In this document: positions 15,860-24,844 of the stretch, piece after piece
Numbering within the stretch: the stretch's first letter is position 1
How the letters are laid out: each line of letters begins with the position of its first letter
IMG/VR virus record: IMGVR_UViG_3300047381_001046
Location: 1 to 29,874 of that record
DNA from: a virus
Reading direction: 5' to 3' (one strand)
DNA length: 29,874 nucleotides
The notes under the pieces: model-generated
The model's database searches: none
The model's input: the letters and a program-made list of their open reading frames with translations, nothing else
Told to the model about the DNA's origin: nothing
Translations under genes and position numbers: made by a program

Positions 15860-17109
15860 ATCTTTTCAAATCTATACTGAGGAGAAGGTTTAAATGAATC
15901 TATGCTTTTATTAATGCCTCCCTTAATTCCATTAACCATTTGTTCCACGGAAAAATTGCTTTCAACATATTCCCTTCCAAGTTTACCCTTCTCGTTAAGT
16001 TTGTCCTTATCCTGATATAGAGTTATCATAGCAGATGCAAGTGCATCGGAAGATACATAATCTTCATATAAGTAATTGGTAGTTCCATCACCAGTCAAAT
16101 GTCTAAGTGTGGGTTCTACACCAATGCCCCATGTATTATTGTTGTCAATTTGATCAAGTAATCCACCTGTGCGATTGCATATTATAGGTGTTTCACACGC
16201 AAGTGATTCTAATGTTGCAAGTCCAAATCCTTCGTTACACGAAGCATTTACGGTAACACTTGCAGTATTATACATTTGAGATAAAATTTCTGGACTAACC
16301 TTGGTCGTAGAAAATAATATATTACTATCATTAAATAAGTTATCACACATCTTAATAATGTCGTGTTTATTTTGACCGACTTGATTTGTGTGTATCATCA
16401 TTAATATGTGTTTAGATTCTGACTTAGGGAGAGTGTTACACATTTTATCAAATGCTTCCATAACAACAGGTAGTTGCTTTCTTCTCATGTTTACATTATT
16501 ACATAAAAAGCAAAATTCACATCCTTCACTTAAAAGATTGCTTCGTGACTCTGTTGAAAATTTATCTTCTTGTTTCTTAAATATATTTAGGTCTACTCCG
16601 TGTGGAACATAATCACATGAAACTTTTCCGTCTGTGACCTCTTGAACCACCTGATGTGTTAGTTTGCTTATACAACCAATCCAGTCACAACTGTGGTAAA
16701 TGCCTTTATTAAAAATTGGAGTAGGGTAGTTGTCCCACACATGGTAATAGCAAATTGGAGTAGTTCTGCGAACTTTATTTTCGATTGCATATAACCACTT
16801 ATAGAACCTCGGGTCTGACATATGTAGAATAACATCAATCTTTTCTGCTTTACAGATTCCCTCTACAAGTGATTCATTGCCATAATTATTATTGCAGTAC
16901 AATCTTACGTAACTACCAGATGTATTGTACATTTGGTCTAACGACTTACTAACATCTACAACTTTTCCATTTTCTGGATGATTTGTTTTTGATGCCAATT
17001 GTATCCAATTGAAGTCAGCCAATGTGTTGACTATTATATCTTTGCATATATTTGCTACACCACTTGGGTATCTTATGTCATCTCCAATTAACAATACATT
17101 TGGTTTCAT
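15856..17109 (-). CDS. GT4-family (GT-B fold) glycosyltransferase
   Basis: The 417-residue group 1 glycosyltransferase has an N-terminal half beginning NVLLIGDDIRYPSGVANIC and including YYHVWDNYPTPIFNKG, an inter-domain CDYVPHGVDLNIF segment and a C-terminal donor site with EX7E in NEGFGLATLESLA (Glu293 and Glu301), followed by CETPIICNRTGGLLD. This is the standard GT4 arrangement and nearly the typical length. It is the first glycosyltransferase of the minus-strand island, 36 bases after the ribbon-helix-helix-like gene. Confidence 0.91.
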   Translation of the reverse strand: MKPNVLLIGDDIRYPSGVANICKDIIVNTLADFNWIQLASKTNHPENGKVVDVSKSLDQMYNTSGSYVRLYCNNNYGNESLVEGICKAEKIDVILHMSDPRFYKWLYAIENKVRRTTPICYYHVWDNYPTPIFNKGIYHSCDWIGCISKLTHQVVQEVTDGKVSCDYVPHGVDLNIFKKQEDKFSTESRSNLLSEGCEFCFLCNNVNMRRKQLPVVMEAFDKMCNTLPKSESKHILMMIHTNQVGQNKHDIIKMCDNLFNDSNILFSTTKVSPEILSQMYNTASVTVNASCNEGFGLATLESLACETPIICNRTGGLLDQIDNNNTWGIGVEPTLRHLTGDGTTNYLYEDYVSSDALASAMITLYQDKDKLNEKGKLGREYVESNFSVEQMVNGIKGGINKSIDSFKPSPQYRFEKI

Positions 17110-17145
17110 TAAATGTATCGTACAAAAATTATCTCAATAAGTCAA

Positions 17146-17343
17146 CTAATATTTTTTATTGTCAAGAATGGGATTTGTTTCATCAACCTGTTCTTTAAAC
17201 TCTTTATCTGTGAGATATAAATGTATTGCACGATTAACCAACTTCTGAAGTGTCATTTCAGAGGTTAGAGTTTCAATTTTGAATTCTTTGTACTTGTCAG
17301 ATAGTACCTTGACAGTAGTTAATTTATAGTTTGCATCATTCAT
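17146..17343 (-). CDS. Small ribbon-helix-helix-like protein
   Basis: The 65-residue protein has a short beta-strand-like segment (KLTTVKVLSDKYKEF) followed by two predicted helices (LTSEMTLQKLVNRAIHLYL), the layout of MetJ/Arc/CopG DNA-binding proteins. These bind DNA as dimers with the strand in the major groove. It sits second in the minus-strand unit, close to the divergent spacer, so it could autoregulate that unit. The sequence is too short for a firm family call. It lies 58 bases after the zinc-binding-type protein gene. Confidence 0.6.
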   Translation of the reverse strand: MNDANYKLTTVKVLSDKYKEFKIETLTSEMTLQKLVNRAIHLYLTDKEFKEQVDETNPILDNKKY

Positions 17344-17401
17344 TTATACATAAATATTGTTGAAAAATAGTTTTAATCAAAAAAAATTATAAAAACTAAT
17401 T

Positions 17402-18007
17402 TTATAACGAATCCCACTTCGGTGGAGTTAATGGACATTTACTGCTAGTGAGTAGTAATTTGCCACTCCCACACCCACACTTCATGCATTTAGCAACATT
17501 GGTATTTTTATTTTCCGACCAAAACGAACATGATCTGCATATTGAAAGACGAGTTTCCCATTGTTTCGCATTGACAACAGGTCTTCCACTTTTAGTCCAT
17601 GCTAATAATGATTGTGCTAAATTTGAAGGCATATCCTTAAAACCTAAATTTTTTGCGGTAGTAACTTGAAACTCCTCACGACTCATAGATTCCTTTTTAC
17701 TATTATTAGACTCGACGTCATGTTTTTCAACCCGTGGTTTTGCATCTACCTTAGATTGCTCACTTTTCTGAATAGCATCTTTTCTACTACTTTCAAGCAT
17801 TTCTTTAAGTTCTTCTGCCTTTTTTACTTCATTTTCATTATTTTCTTTTAATTCAAATGTATTAAATGGTTGTTCATCCTGATTATCGGTATTATCTTGA
17901 ATTTGACCTGCCGGTTCAAATTCATTATTTATCTTTAAACTCTGAACCTCTTCAAATGTAGATTTAATTACACCCCTCTTTTTATATCTTTGATAATATT
18001 TTGCCAT
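17402..18007 (-). CDS. Phage protein with a C-terminal Cys cluster (zinc-ribbon-like)
   Basis: The N-terminal two thirds of this 201-residue protein are low-complexity, Glu/Asn/Lys/Gln-rich and probably disordered. A short conserved-looking region follows (FKDMPSNLAQSLLAWTKSG, about residues 122-140). The last 45 residues contain CRSCSFW, CMKCGCG and KCPLTPPKW, giving CxxC, then CxxCxC, then C, a likely zinc-binding site. Proteins with similar Cys-rich tails occur in T4-like marine phages, function unknown. It is the first gene of the minus-strand arm, starting at the divergent spacer. A nucleic-acid or protein-binding role is the simplest reading. Confidence 0.72.
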   Translation of the reverse strand: MAKYYQRYKKRGVIKSTFEEVQSLKINNEFEPAGQIQDNTDNQDEQPFNTFELKENNENEVKKAEELKEMLESSRKDAIQKSEQSKVDAKPRVEKHDVESNNSKKESMSREEFQVTTAKNLGFKDMPSNLAQSLLAWTKSGRPVVNAKQWETRLSICRSCSFWSENKNTNVAKCMKCGCGSGKLLLTSSKCPLTPPKWDSL

Positions 18008-18049
18008 AACGTTTTAAAATTAATTGTACATTAAATACTTATATAAGAG
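18008..18049. promoter_or_regulatory. Divergent spacer between the two arms
   Basis: Only 42 bases separate the outward-facing starts at 18007 (minus) and 18050 (plus), so both promoters must lie here or inside the neighbouring genes. It contains the 10-base palindrome CTTATATAAG (18038-18047), three bases before the plus-strand ATG, which could be an operator or a TATA-like promoter element. No full -35/-10 pair is obvious on either strand. Confidence 0.4.
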
Positions 18050-18364
18050 ATGGAAGAAAAAATACTAAAAATTCCAAGTGACAACAAATTACTTGAAGAT
18101 GACCTCAAAAAAAATATAAAAAAGTATATAGACCAAATCTTCGTCAGGTTTACTGAGGACATAACTATTAACCATATACCCGAGAGCATTAAGTTGTTTT
18201 CTTTTGATAATACTGAATTACAAGTCATTGTTAAAAAAGCAAGTTATATAGCAAATATAGAAAATGCAATCAAAAAATACACGGAGGAAGAAGAGTATGA
18301 AAAATGTGCAAAACTGTTAAACCTAATAGACATATTAAATAAAAATAGAAATATGAATACTTAA
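18050..18364 (+). CDS. Small hypothetical protein with a UVR-like helical hairpin
   Basis: The 104-residue protein is charged and mostly helical. The last third (ANIENAIKKYTEEEEYEKCA followed by KLLNLIDIL) looks like the UVR/UvrB-C interaction motif, where a helix with EEEYEKCAKL packs against a second helix. That motif mediates protein-protein contacts in several systems, so partner binding is the likeliest clue. It opens the plus-strand arm, 40 bases before PhoH, with which it is probably co-transcribed. Confidence 0.65.
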   Translation: MEEKILKIPSDNKLLEDDLKKNIKKYIDQIFVRFTEDITINHIPESIKLFSFDNTELQVIVKKASYIANIENAIKKYTEEEEYEKCAKLLNLIDILNKNRNMNT

Positions 18365-18404
18365 GCCGCTATAGTCGCTTTATAAACTACAAGGAGAAAA
18401 ACTG

Positions 18405-19148
18405 ATGTCAAGGAAAAAGCACAAAGATATTACAAAAAGTATTATTACAGATACTCAACTTCAAGAAATAATAAGAACTAACGAAGAGATTAGAAAATTA
18501 AAAATCACTCATAAACCATTCACAAACAATCAGAAGAAGTTTTTAGATGTTGGTTTGAATGAATCAACAAAATTAATGTTTGTTAATGGTCCTGCAGGAA
18601 GTGCGAAAACATATATTAGCATATATTGTGGATTGCAATTCTTCAATAATAATGTGATAGAAGAACTTGTCTATATAAGAAACGCAGTTGAAAGTTCGGA
18701 TCATAAATTAGGTTTTTTACCCGGAGCACAAGATGATAAAATGGCTCCGTACTTAGAACCAATGAAAGATAAACTTGAAGAGTTTTTAGATATAGTAGAC
18801 ATAAAATATTTACAAGAGGAAGAACGCATCTACGGATTACCCGTTGGTTACCTTCGTGGGGCATCTTGGGAAAATAAGTGTGTAATTGTAGATGAAGCAC
18901 AGAACATGACAGAAAAAGAACTCATCACGATAATGACACGTGTCGGTGAGAATTGTAAGTTGTTTATTTGTGGTGATAATATGCAAAGTGACATCGGAAA
19001 TAAATCAGGATTTACAAATATTAAAAGACTTTTTGCCGATGATGAATCAAAAAACCAAGGCATTTATAGTTTTGATTTCACAGAAGATGACATAATTAGA
19101 AGTGAATTGGTTAAATTTATTGTTAAACGAATAAAAAGTTTAAAATAG
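18405..19148 (+). CDS. phoH: PhoH-family ATPase
   Basis: The 247-residue protein has the PhoH P-loop NGPAGSAKTY (residues 61-70) and the Walker B-like VIVDEAQNM (about 160-168), followed by FICGDNMQSDI. The canonical P-loop is GxxGTGKT; here it is GPAGSAKT, with Ala before Lys. PhoH is widespread in marine phages and is an ATPase with an RNA-related role that is not firmly established. A good Shine-Dalgarno, AAGGAG, precedes the ATG at about 8 bases. The upstream gap holds only a weak inverted repeat. Confidence 0.92.
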   Translation: MSRKKHKDITKSIITDTQLQEIIRTNEEIRKLKITHKPFTNNQKKFLDVGLNESTKLMFVNGPAGSAKTYISIYCGLQFFNNNVIEELVYIRNAVESSDHKLGFLPGAQDDKMAPYLEPMKDKLEEFLDIVDIKYLQEEERIYGLPVGYLRGASWENKCVIVDEAQNMTEKELITIMTRVGENCKLFICGDNMQSDIGNKSGFTNIKRLFADDESKNQGIYSFDFTEDDIIRSELVKFIVKRIKSLK

Positions 19149-19201
19149 AAAATATTTATAGAATAAAAAAATATACGTATATTTATGTTATATATATTTT
19201 C

Positions 19202-19207
19202 TATAAT
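19202..19207 (+). promoter_or_regulatory. TATAAT box just before the fibre gene
   Basis: A perfect TATAAT ends five bases before the ATG at 19213, with no Shine-Dalgarno and no convincing -35 box at the usual distance. Two TATTTAT motifs lie further upstream (19153-19159 and 19180-19186). The local AT-richness makes chance matches easy. Confidence 0.25.
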
Positions 19208-19212
19208 TAGAT

Positions 19213-20967
19213 ATGGCCAATCAGAAAATTACAGATTTAAACAAGAGTAGCAAATTATCAAATGACGATTTGTTCATAGTTGTTGATAAAGACGAATATG
19301 CGTCTTCTCCATCGGGTGAAACTAAATCAATTACTGCACAGAAACTTGCCGAACAATTAGCATTATTAAAACATGATGATGTGGGAATTAGATTCAGTGA
19401 GTTAGCAGATGTACCTAATGAATATACAGAAGCTGCTGGAGGGTTTATTAAGATTAAAGACTCCGGAGACGGAATTGAATTCTCAGACTCACCTGGTCAC
19501 TCTGAAATATCTGCTGACTATACTGAGTTTTATCAAGATGTAGAGAATTCCCAAGAAATAATATACAGAGTTGGTGATGTATTAGCACGTGATTTAGGAA
19601 CTAACACTTTTAGACACGCATCTTCTGACAACCCTGATACTGCTGAAGTTGTGGGTATAATAAGAAGGGTGCGTAAAGATTTGGATGGAAATGTAGAAAG
19701 AATTAATGTGGCATTTGGTGGTCATATTAAATTCGAGGAAACAATATTTGTAGAAAAGTTCCAAATAGACACATCAGAAATACAAGCAAATGAATCTGTA
19801 TTGGTTGGGGGTAAAACTTACTTCTTGGGCAGAAATGGAAAAATTGCAGACTTTGATCCCGCTGAACAACTAAATGATGACCAACCCCATGTTAGCAAAC
19901 CTCTTATTATTGCAACAGGACCTCAAAGTGGTGTTTTTGTAAATTATCGTGGACTTATATGCGAAAAAACAGACCAACCAAATAAATTTGTTGTAGAGCA
20001 TACCGCAAGTTGTAGCAAGATCAAAGTTGGTGACTTTGTAAGAGTTCGTAGAAAAATTCAAAGAAATATATCAGGTGGATTTGGTGACGCAACAGAAAAG
20101 GTATCTGAGTTTGAAGGAGTTACTGAAAGTGTACTTCCGAGTTATTTGGACTTTGAAAGTGGTGATAGTCCGTATGTGTTGTGCAATTCTGCTTCACAAA
20201 ACTCACCGAGTGAATTACAAATTGATGATGCGTATGGTTGTGAAAGTATAGGAATAGTCACAATTGCAACTGCGGATTATTTTCAAGTTCAAACAAGTGG
20301 GATGGTAAAATTCGAGATGCCAAGTGGTCTAAAGATGTCAGAATCAGACACAAACACAAAACCAAATGCAATTTTTAAAAGAGGATACACTTATTACCTT
20401 GATTCGTTCGATATTACAACTGATGTAAATTCTTATGCAGAGCAGTCTAAAAAACTAAGACGTACTGTATATGATTATAGTTCAGACGAAATGGACGATT
20501 GGTTCAACAACAATGTCGGAGATTCGGATATTAAAAATGTAACTAACGGAGTTACGCCATTTAGAAATACTACTATAAACAATCCCTTCAAAAGAGATCC
20601 AGATACACGAAAAGTAGTTTCTTATGCAAAACCATTATTTTACGCAATATCAGAAGATCAAATTTTACTATTAAACGATCCAGTTTATCCAACTCCATAT
20701 GATACTTGTAACGCAATCAACCCAAATGTAAGTGAACCATGTGTATCAAAGAAGACCGAGAAAAACTTTACTACAACCGTAGATTATATAGCAGACGAAT
20801 ATTTAAACAAAAATTGGCCGGACGCAATAAAGGGTGATGTTGCAAACGTGAACTCAGTAAACTTTAATACTGGAACGATACAATTGGATAAGTACATTAA
20901 AACTGAATTCAATGTTACGGTTGGTGGAAACATTAATTACGGAAATTGGGAAAGATCGGAAAACTAA
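19213..20967 (+). CDS. Large fibre-like virion protein with two copies of a repeated module
   Basis: The 584-residue protein begins MANQKITDLNKSSKLSNDD, the KITDL-x-DDLFIVVD-type start common at the N-termini of marine phage tail-fibre and structural proteins. Downstream are two divergent copies of a module. Copy A (about residues 120-247) starts VGDVLARD and includes VVGIIRRV, GGHIKFEE, GGKTYFLG and VSKPLIIATG. Copy B (about 272-490) starts VGDFVRVR and includes SIGIVTI, SGMVKFEM, RGYTYYLDS and AKPLFYAIS. The same module recurs in the 21366-23474 protein. Probably an adsorption fibre or baseplate-associated protein. Confidence 0.75.
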   Translation: MANQKITDLNKSSKLSNDDLFIVVDKDEYASSPSGETKSITAQKLAEQLALLKHDDVGIRFSELADVPNEYTEAAGGFIKIKDSGDGIEFSDSPGHSEISADYTEFYQDVENSQEIIYRVGDVLARDLGTNTFRHASSDNPDTAEVVGIIRRVRKDLDGNVERINVAFGGHIKFEETIFVEKFQIDTSEIQANESVLVGGKTYFLGRNGKIADFDPAEQLNDDQPHVSKPLIIATGPQSGVFVNYRGLICEKTDQPNKFVVEHTASCSKIKVGDFVRVRRKIQRNISGGFGDATEKVSEFEGVTESVLPSYLDFESGDSPYVLCNSASQNSPSELQIDDAYGCESIGIVTIATADYFQVQTSGMVKFEMPSGLKMSESDTNTKPNAIFKRGYTYYLDSFDITTDVNSYAEQSKKLRRTVYDYSSDEMDDWFNNNVGDSDIKNVTNGVTPFRNTTINNPFKRDPDTRKVVSYAKPLFYAISEDQILLLNDPVYPTPYDTCNAINPNVSEPCVSKKTEKNFTTTVDYIADEYLNKNWPDAIKGDVANVNSVNFNTGTIQLDKYIKTEFNVTVGGNINYGNWERSEN

Positions 20968-20969
20968 TC

Positions 20970-21347
20970 ATGGGATCATTATACGATATAGGAAACTTTA
21001 GGTACAAACATTTTACATTTTATTCAACGTGTGGAATGGATGAAAATGGATGTCAAGACTTTGAAGATGTTGATAAAGAAATAAAAGGTTTTCTCAATTC
21101 AGTGTGGCCATTACATGGATTATTAATTGGAGATTCATCTGAAGGAGATTATGCTTTTGTAACTTATGTAAATCAGCAAACTGATGATAAACTAGATGTA
21201 GTAAAAAATATTTCAAAAATACACATTTACACAAGAATGAGTCTTGGTGGAGGAAAAGAACCAGAGTGGGTAAAGGCAGTTGATCCTGTAAATACACTGG
21301 ATTCAACTGCATTATCACAACAAATATCTAGTTCAGATGATTCGTAA
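20970..21347 (+). CDS. Small hypothetical structural-region protein
   Basis: The frame extends upstream to a TTG at 20946, but the ATG at 20970 lies two bases after the fibre gene stop and gives a 125-residue protein starting MGSLYDIGNFRYKHFTFYST; I prefer it. The sequence has a Cys pair (CGMDENGC), an acidic region and a Ser-rich end (QQISSSDDS). I recognise no family. Its position between two fibre-like genes suggests a small fibre-associated or assembly protein. Confidence 0.68.
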   Translation: MGSLYDIGNFRYKHFTFYSTCGMDENGCQDFEDVDKEIKGFLNSVWPLHGLLIGDSSEGDYAFVTYVNQQTDDKLDVVKNISKIHIYTRMSLGGGKEPEWVKAVDPVNTLDSTALSQQISSSDDS

Positions 21348-21365
21348 AATTTAGAAAGAGGAAAA

Positions 21366-23474
21366 ATGGCAACACTACAAAACAGATCAGCATTTAATTT
21401 AAGAGGGTGTCAACCAATCGGTGGTCAAGCACTGCAAACTACTTCAAGTTCTTGTGATGCTGATGTTCTTGAGAATATATACGAACAAGTAAAGCAAGCA
21501 GCCAAGGATTACAGATGGGAGTCTGAAAGAACTACATTACGAGCAAAACTTACTTACAATTGTCCTAAAGTTGGTGACGCAGTAAGATGGGACTCAAAGA
21601 TAAATGGATTTAATTTAGCATATGCAATGTATGATACAAACAATCCGTCAGATCAAGAACATTTAATAGAAGTTGTTGGTATCGTAGAAAGTGTGAGTGT
21701 AACCTGCGATGGTTCTGGAAGTGAAATAAATGTAAATGAAACTGAAACCAACGCAGTAATAGTAACTTCGGGAAAAGTATCATTTGACCAACTAAAACCA
21801 GAATCTTATCTCGAAAGTGGGAAAGTTTACTATTTATGGGACAGAAATCACCCAGCCCATGTTGCACTTGGTAATAATGTTTCATCTGATGTACATGAAC
21901 CAATAATCAGTAAACCACTTTTTGTCTCAACAGGTTCCAACACAGGAATGGTTTTAAATTATCGTCCCATGACAGGTTCACCAACTGGTGGTAGAGCACA
22001 AACAGAAAAGTATGAAATTGATATAGTAAAAACGGCTGCAGAAGGTGGAGGGTGGTTCATAACAGTAAAAAACATTGGTGGCATTGCATCACGGCATCCA
22101 TTGGTTGCACAGATTGACTACAACAGAAGAACCGGGCCGAGAGAGTCACTTAACGGACAAGAGGTTCACACTATGTTCAAAAATATAGGAATTCTTCATA
22201 GTACGACCGTTGCAAATGTAACCGAGGCAGATACACTTGAGTCAGAAACATCTTTTTATGTTACAAAAAATTCTGAGTTTGGTATTGGTGGGGGAATTTC
22301 CGACAACATAATCGATGGACTGAATGGGGTTGGTGAAATTACTGTAACTCTAAAGTCAAACACATCAAACACTCAAAGTGCGTCGTTACTAAAATCTTTA
22401 ATACCATTTCAAACAAGTCCAACTGCTCGTAGATTTCCAAACATCAAGGTGCGTGGTGAGTGTGCATATGCGAGTCAACGAGACAACACAGAATCTGAGG
22501 ACGAAAACAATTTATACATTGACAACAATGATACGGATATTCCAGACTTGGTTGTATCTCCATCGGGTGCATCAACTGCGTATAGTTTTGAAGGTGTAAT
22601 CTTTGAAATTACACTTGAAAAGGATGCTCAAAATGAAGAAATTTATGTTCCGATGGCAGATGAAATGTATTTTAAAATAGATAGTCCAAGTTTAGACGAA
22701 CCAATTATTAACAAATTTAAACTAACCGCAGAGCAGACTGCCGTAGAAATTATACCAGTCAACGAATTGGGTGAGGGTATAACAAAAGAAAATGTAACTC
22801 TGTCAGTAATAACACAAGACGGAGAAGAATTAAACATTAAACATTGGGGAAGAACTATTCAACAATCTTCGTATATATGTGATAGTGAAAGATGTTGTGA
22901 CGAAGACAAAGTCACTGTTGATGTTAACGATGGTCTCACAAATGCTTCTGCAAAACTTGAGGACTTATTAGTGGCAGATGGAGATAGTAAATTTATGACA
23001 ACTGGTGTTAATGGGAAAACAATAAACACGACACCTAGATTATACACATTGGATCCTGAGAAAACAATAGATTTACCATCAGGGACACCATCTAACGGAT
23101 TGAGATGTACATTTAAAAACGCACGTGAAAACACTATTTTCTGTTACCCCAAGAATGTGCTGTCTGGAACACAACCTGCATTTATGGCAATTTACTTCAA
23201 CGAAGCAAGACAAGGTACACTTGGTATAAGAAATGCAAAAGATTATGATCCAAGATATATTGCAATAGAAGTTGGTGGTCAAGATACACTAAATGGTGCA
23301 GTTGTTACTATTACATTAAATTCCGGACAAGAAAATGAGTGTTGTATAGACTTTAAGTTTGACGGAAGTGTAAATGGAACACACTTCACATTTAGAGAAT
23401 TATATCAGGCGGGACTAATTGTAAAACGATCAAGTAACTCAGATATACTATTTGGAATAGAGGATGGAGTGTAA
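21366..23474 (+). CDS. Large fibre-like virion protein sharing a module with the upstream fibre
   Basis: The 702-residue protein opens MATLQNRSAFNLRGCQPIGG. Residues 68-200 form a third copy of the module seen twice at 19213-20967: VGDAVRWD, VVGIVESV, SGKVSFDQ, SGKVYYLWD and ISKPLFVSTG with a following NYR. The rest is beta-rich and repetitive in style, with Cys-rich spots (CDSERCCDED, ECCIDF). No catalytic motif is visible. AGAGGAA precedes the ATG. Its stop overlaps the start of the next glycosyltransferase gene by one base. Probably a receptor-binding or accessory fibre. Confidence 0.75.
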   Translation: MATLQNRSAFNLRGCQPIGGQALQTTSSSCDADVLENIYEQVKQAAKDYRWESERTTLRAKLTYNCPKVGDAVRWDSKINGFNLAYAMYDTNNPSDQEHLIEVVGIVESVSVTCDGSGSEINVNETETNAVIVTSGKVSFDQLKPESYLESGKVYYLWDRNHPAHVALGNNVSSDVHEPIISKPLFVSTGSNTGMVLNYRPMTGSPTGGRAQTEKYEIDIVKTAAEGGGWFITVKNIGGIASRHPLVAQIDYNRRTGPRESLNGQEVHTMFKNIGILHSTTVANVTEADTLESETSFYVTKNSEFGIGGGISDNIIDGLNGVGEITVTLKSNTSNTQSASLLKSLIPFQTSPTARRFPNIKVRGECAYASQRDNTESEDENNLYIDNNDTDIPDLVVSPSGASTAYSFEGVIFEITLEKDAQNEEIYVPMADEMYFKIDSPSLDEPIINKFKLTAEQTAVEIIPVNELGEGITKENVTLSVITQDGEELNIKHWGRTIQQSSYICDSERCCDEDKVTVDVNDGLTNASAKLEDLLVADGDSKFMTTGVNGKTINTTPRLYTLDPEKTIDLPSGTPSNGLRCTFKNARENTIFCYPKNVLSGTQPAFMAIYFNEARQGTLGIRNAKDYDPRYIAIEVGGQDTLNGAVVTITLNSGQENECCIDFKFDGSVNGTHFTFRELYQAGLIVKRSSNSDILFGIEDGV

Positions 23475-24844
23475 TGAATAATGATAATGTCACAATTATT
23501 GTTCCTATCTTTAAATTAATATCTAACAGATTTAATAACTTTTGTTATTTAATTAAAAGATTAAATAAACTGAACTGCGATGTAGTGGTTGTTGAACAGG
23601 AAAGTAACAAAACCCTGGTAATAGAGCAATACTTGTTAAACTACACGAACATTACACATTTAATATGCAAAAGCAATTCCGACAAATTTAATAAATCAAA
23701 AATTATCAACTATGCAGCCAAAGATATATTTACAGAATATCTATGGATTGTAGATGGGGATTTTTATACTGATTTCAATTTTGTTCTACAAAGTATTGAC
23801 ACAACCACAGACTTTATACGTCCGTTTTCAGAGGTAATCTTTCTTGACAAAGAAGAAACATATCGTCTTCACTCAAGTAACATTGCACAACTAAACAACG
23901 AAACTGAGTATAAATCAAACTCACAAAATGGTAAATTTTCATTTATTATTAGAAACTCTTCTTTTGTAGATGCGGGTGGAATGAATGAGGATTTTGAGGG
24001 ATGGGGATTTCAGGATTTAGATTTCGTAGAGAATAGACTTAAACCGGGAGTGAATTTTGGTAGTGTTTCACAAGTAGCATACCATATGTACCACGCACCT
24101 GCTTCACGTGAAAACGTAAACATTAATCGCCAACTTTATACAAATTACAATCGGGCTGCGATAAAACAACTTATATCAAAAAAAATAAAAGAATATAATG
24201 GTAAAACAGAAGTAGTATTAAATAAAAAAAATTTATATCGTGAAAAGCACCAGAAAGATGCTATTGAATTTGAAAAGTATTATCAAGAAACTTCAAAGAA
24301 AACAAGAATAATTAAAAAATGGAGTGAACCGAAATTTGGTGTTGTATATTCATCAGATTCAAGAGTATATTATCCTGGATTAGACGTGATAACTGTTAGA
24401 GATTCAAATTCTCATAAATTAAAAAATATAAATGGTACATTTACACGGATAAAAAATCAAAATCATTTTCTTTATTACTATTATGAATACATCTGTCACA
24501 TTTACGAAGTGTTACCAAATGATAGAACAATGCTATTTGCAAATGACACATTTTGCAGTAATTATAGTGATATAAACGAATTAAATAGTAAGATAAAAAA
24601 AGTAAAGAGTGGTGAAATTCTGAATTTAGAAGAGCAAGGTTACACATCTTTGTATAAAGAATTTAAACATTCACTTAATGAAAGACCATTCTCTAAAACA
24701 GGATGTTTCTTAGTGAATTCTAACAAAATATTAAACAAAAAGTTTGATTACTATTATTCACTTTTAAATAAAATGAAAAAGTGGAAACGAGATAATTTTC
24801 AAGCACACATAGGTGAGTTCAAAAAAGTTTTGTTTGACAAGTAG
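23474..24844 (+). CDS. GT-A glycosyltransferase with a C-terminal DUF3431-like region, in the fibre operon
   Basis: The N-terminal part of this 456-residue protein starts VTIIVPIFKLISNRF and has DxD in WIVDGDFY (Asp94/Asp96). The acceptor/catalytic motif GGMNEDFEGWGFQDLDF (168-184) matches the GWGxED-type signature of beta-1,4-galactosyltransferase and chondroitin-synthase-like enzymes. The C-terminal part holds YYYEYICHIYEVLPND and TMLFANDT, similar in layout to the C-terminal region of the minus-strand protein at 11642-13273. Its start overlaps the fibre gene stop (TAATG), so it is coupled to fibre translation and may glycosylate a fibre or neighbouring virion protein. The target is inference. 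Confidence 0.78.
   Translation: MNNDNVTIIVPIFKLISNRFNNFCYLIKRLNKLNCDVVVVEQESNKTLVIEQYLLNYTNITHLICKSNSDKFNKSKIINYAAKDIFTEYLWIVDGDFYTDFNFVLQSIDTTTDFIRPFSEVIFLDKEETYRLHSSNIAQLNNETEYKSNSQNGKFSFIIRNSSFVDAGGMNEDFEGWGFQDLDFVENRLKPGVNFGSVSQVAYHMYHAPASRENVNINRQLYTNYNRAAIKQLISKKIKEYNGKTEVVLNKKNLYREKHQKDAIEFEKYYQETSKKTRIIKKWSEPKFGVVYSSDSRVYYPGLDVITVRDSNSHKLKNINGTFTRIKNQNHFLYYYYEYICHIYEVLPNDRTMLFANDTFCSNYSDINELNSKIKKVKSGEILNLEEQGYTSLYKEFKHSLNERPFSKTGCFLVNSNKILNKKFDYYYSLLNKMKKWKRDNFQAHIGEFKKVLFDK

Noticed and set aside
20946-20969. TTG start for the small protein between the fibre genes
   Set aside because: The ATG at 20970 follows the upstream stop directly and avoids a 22-base overlap.
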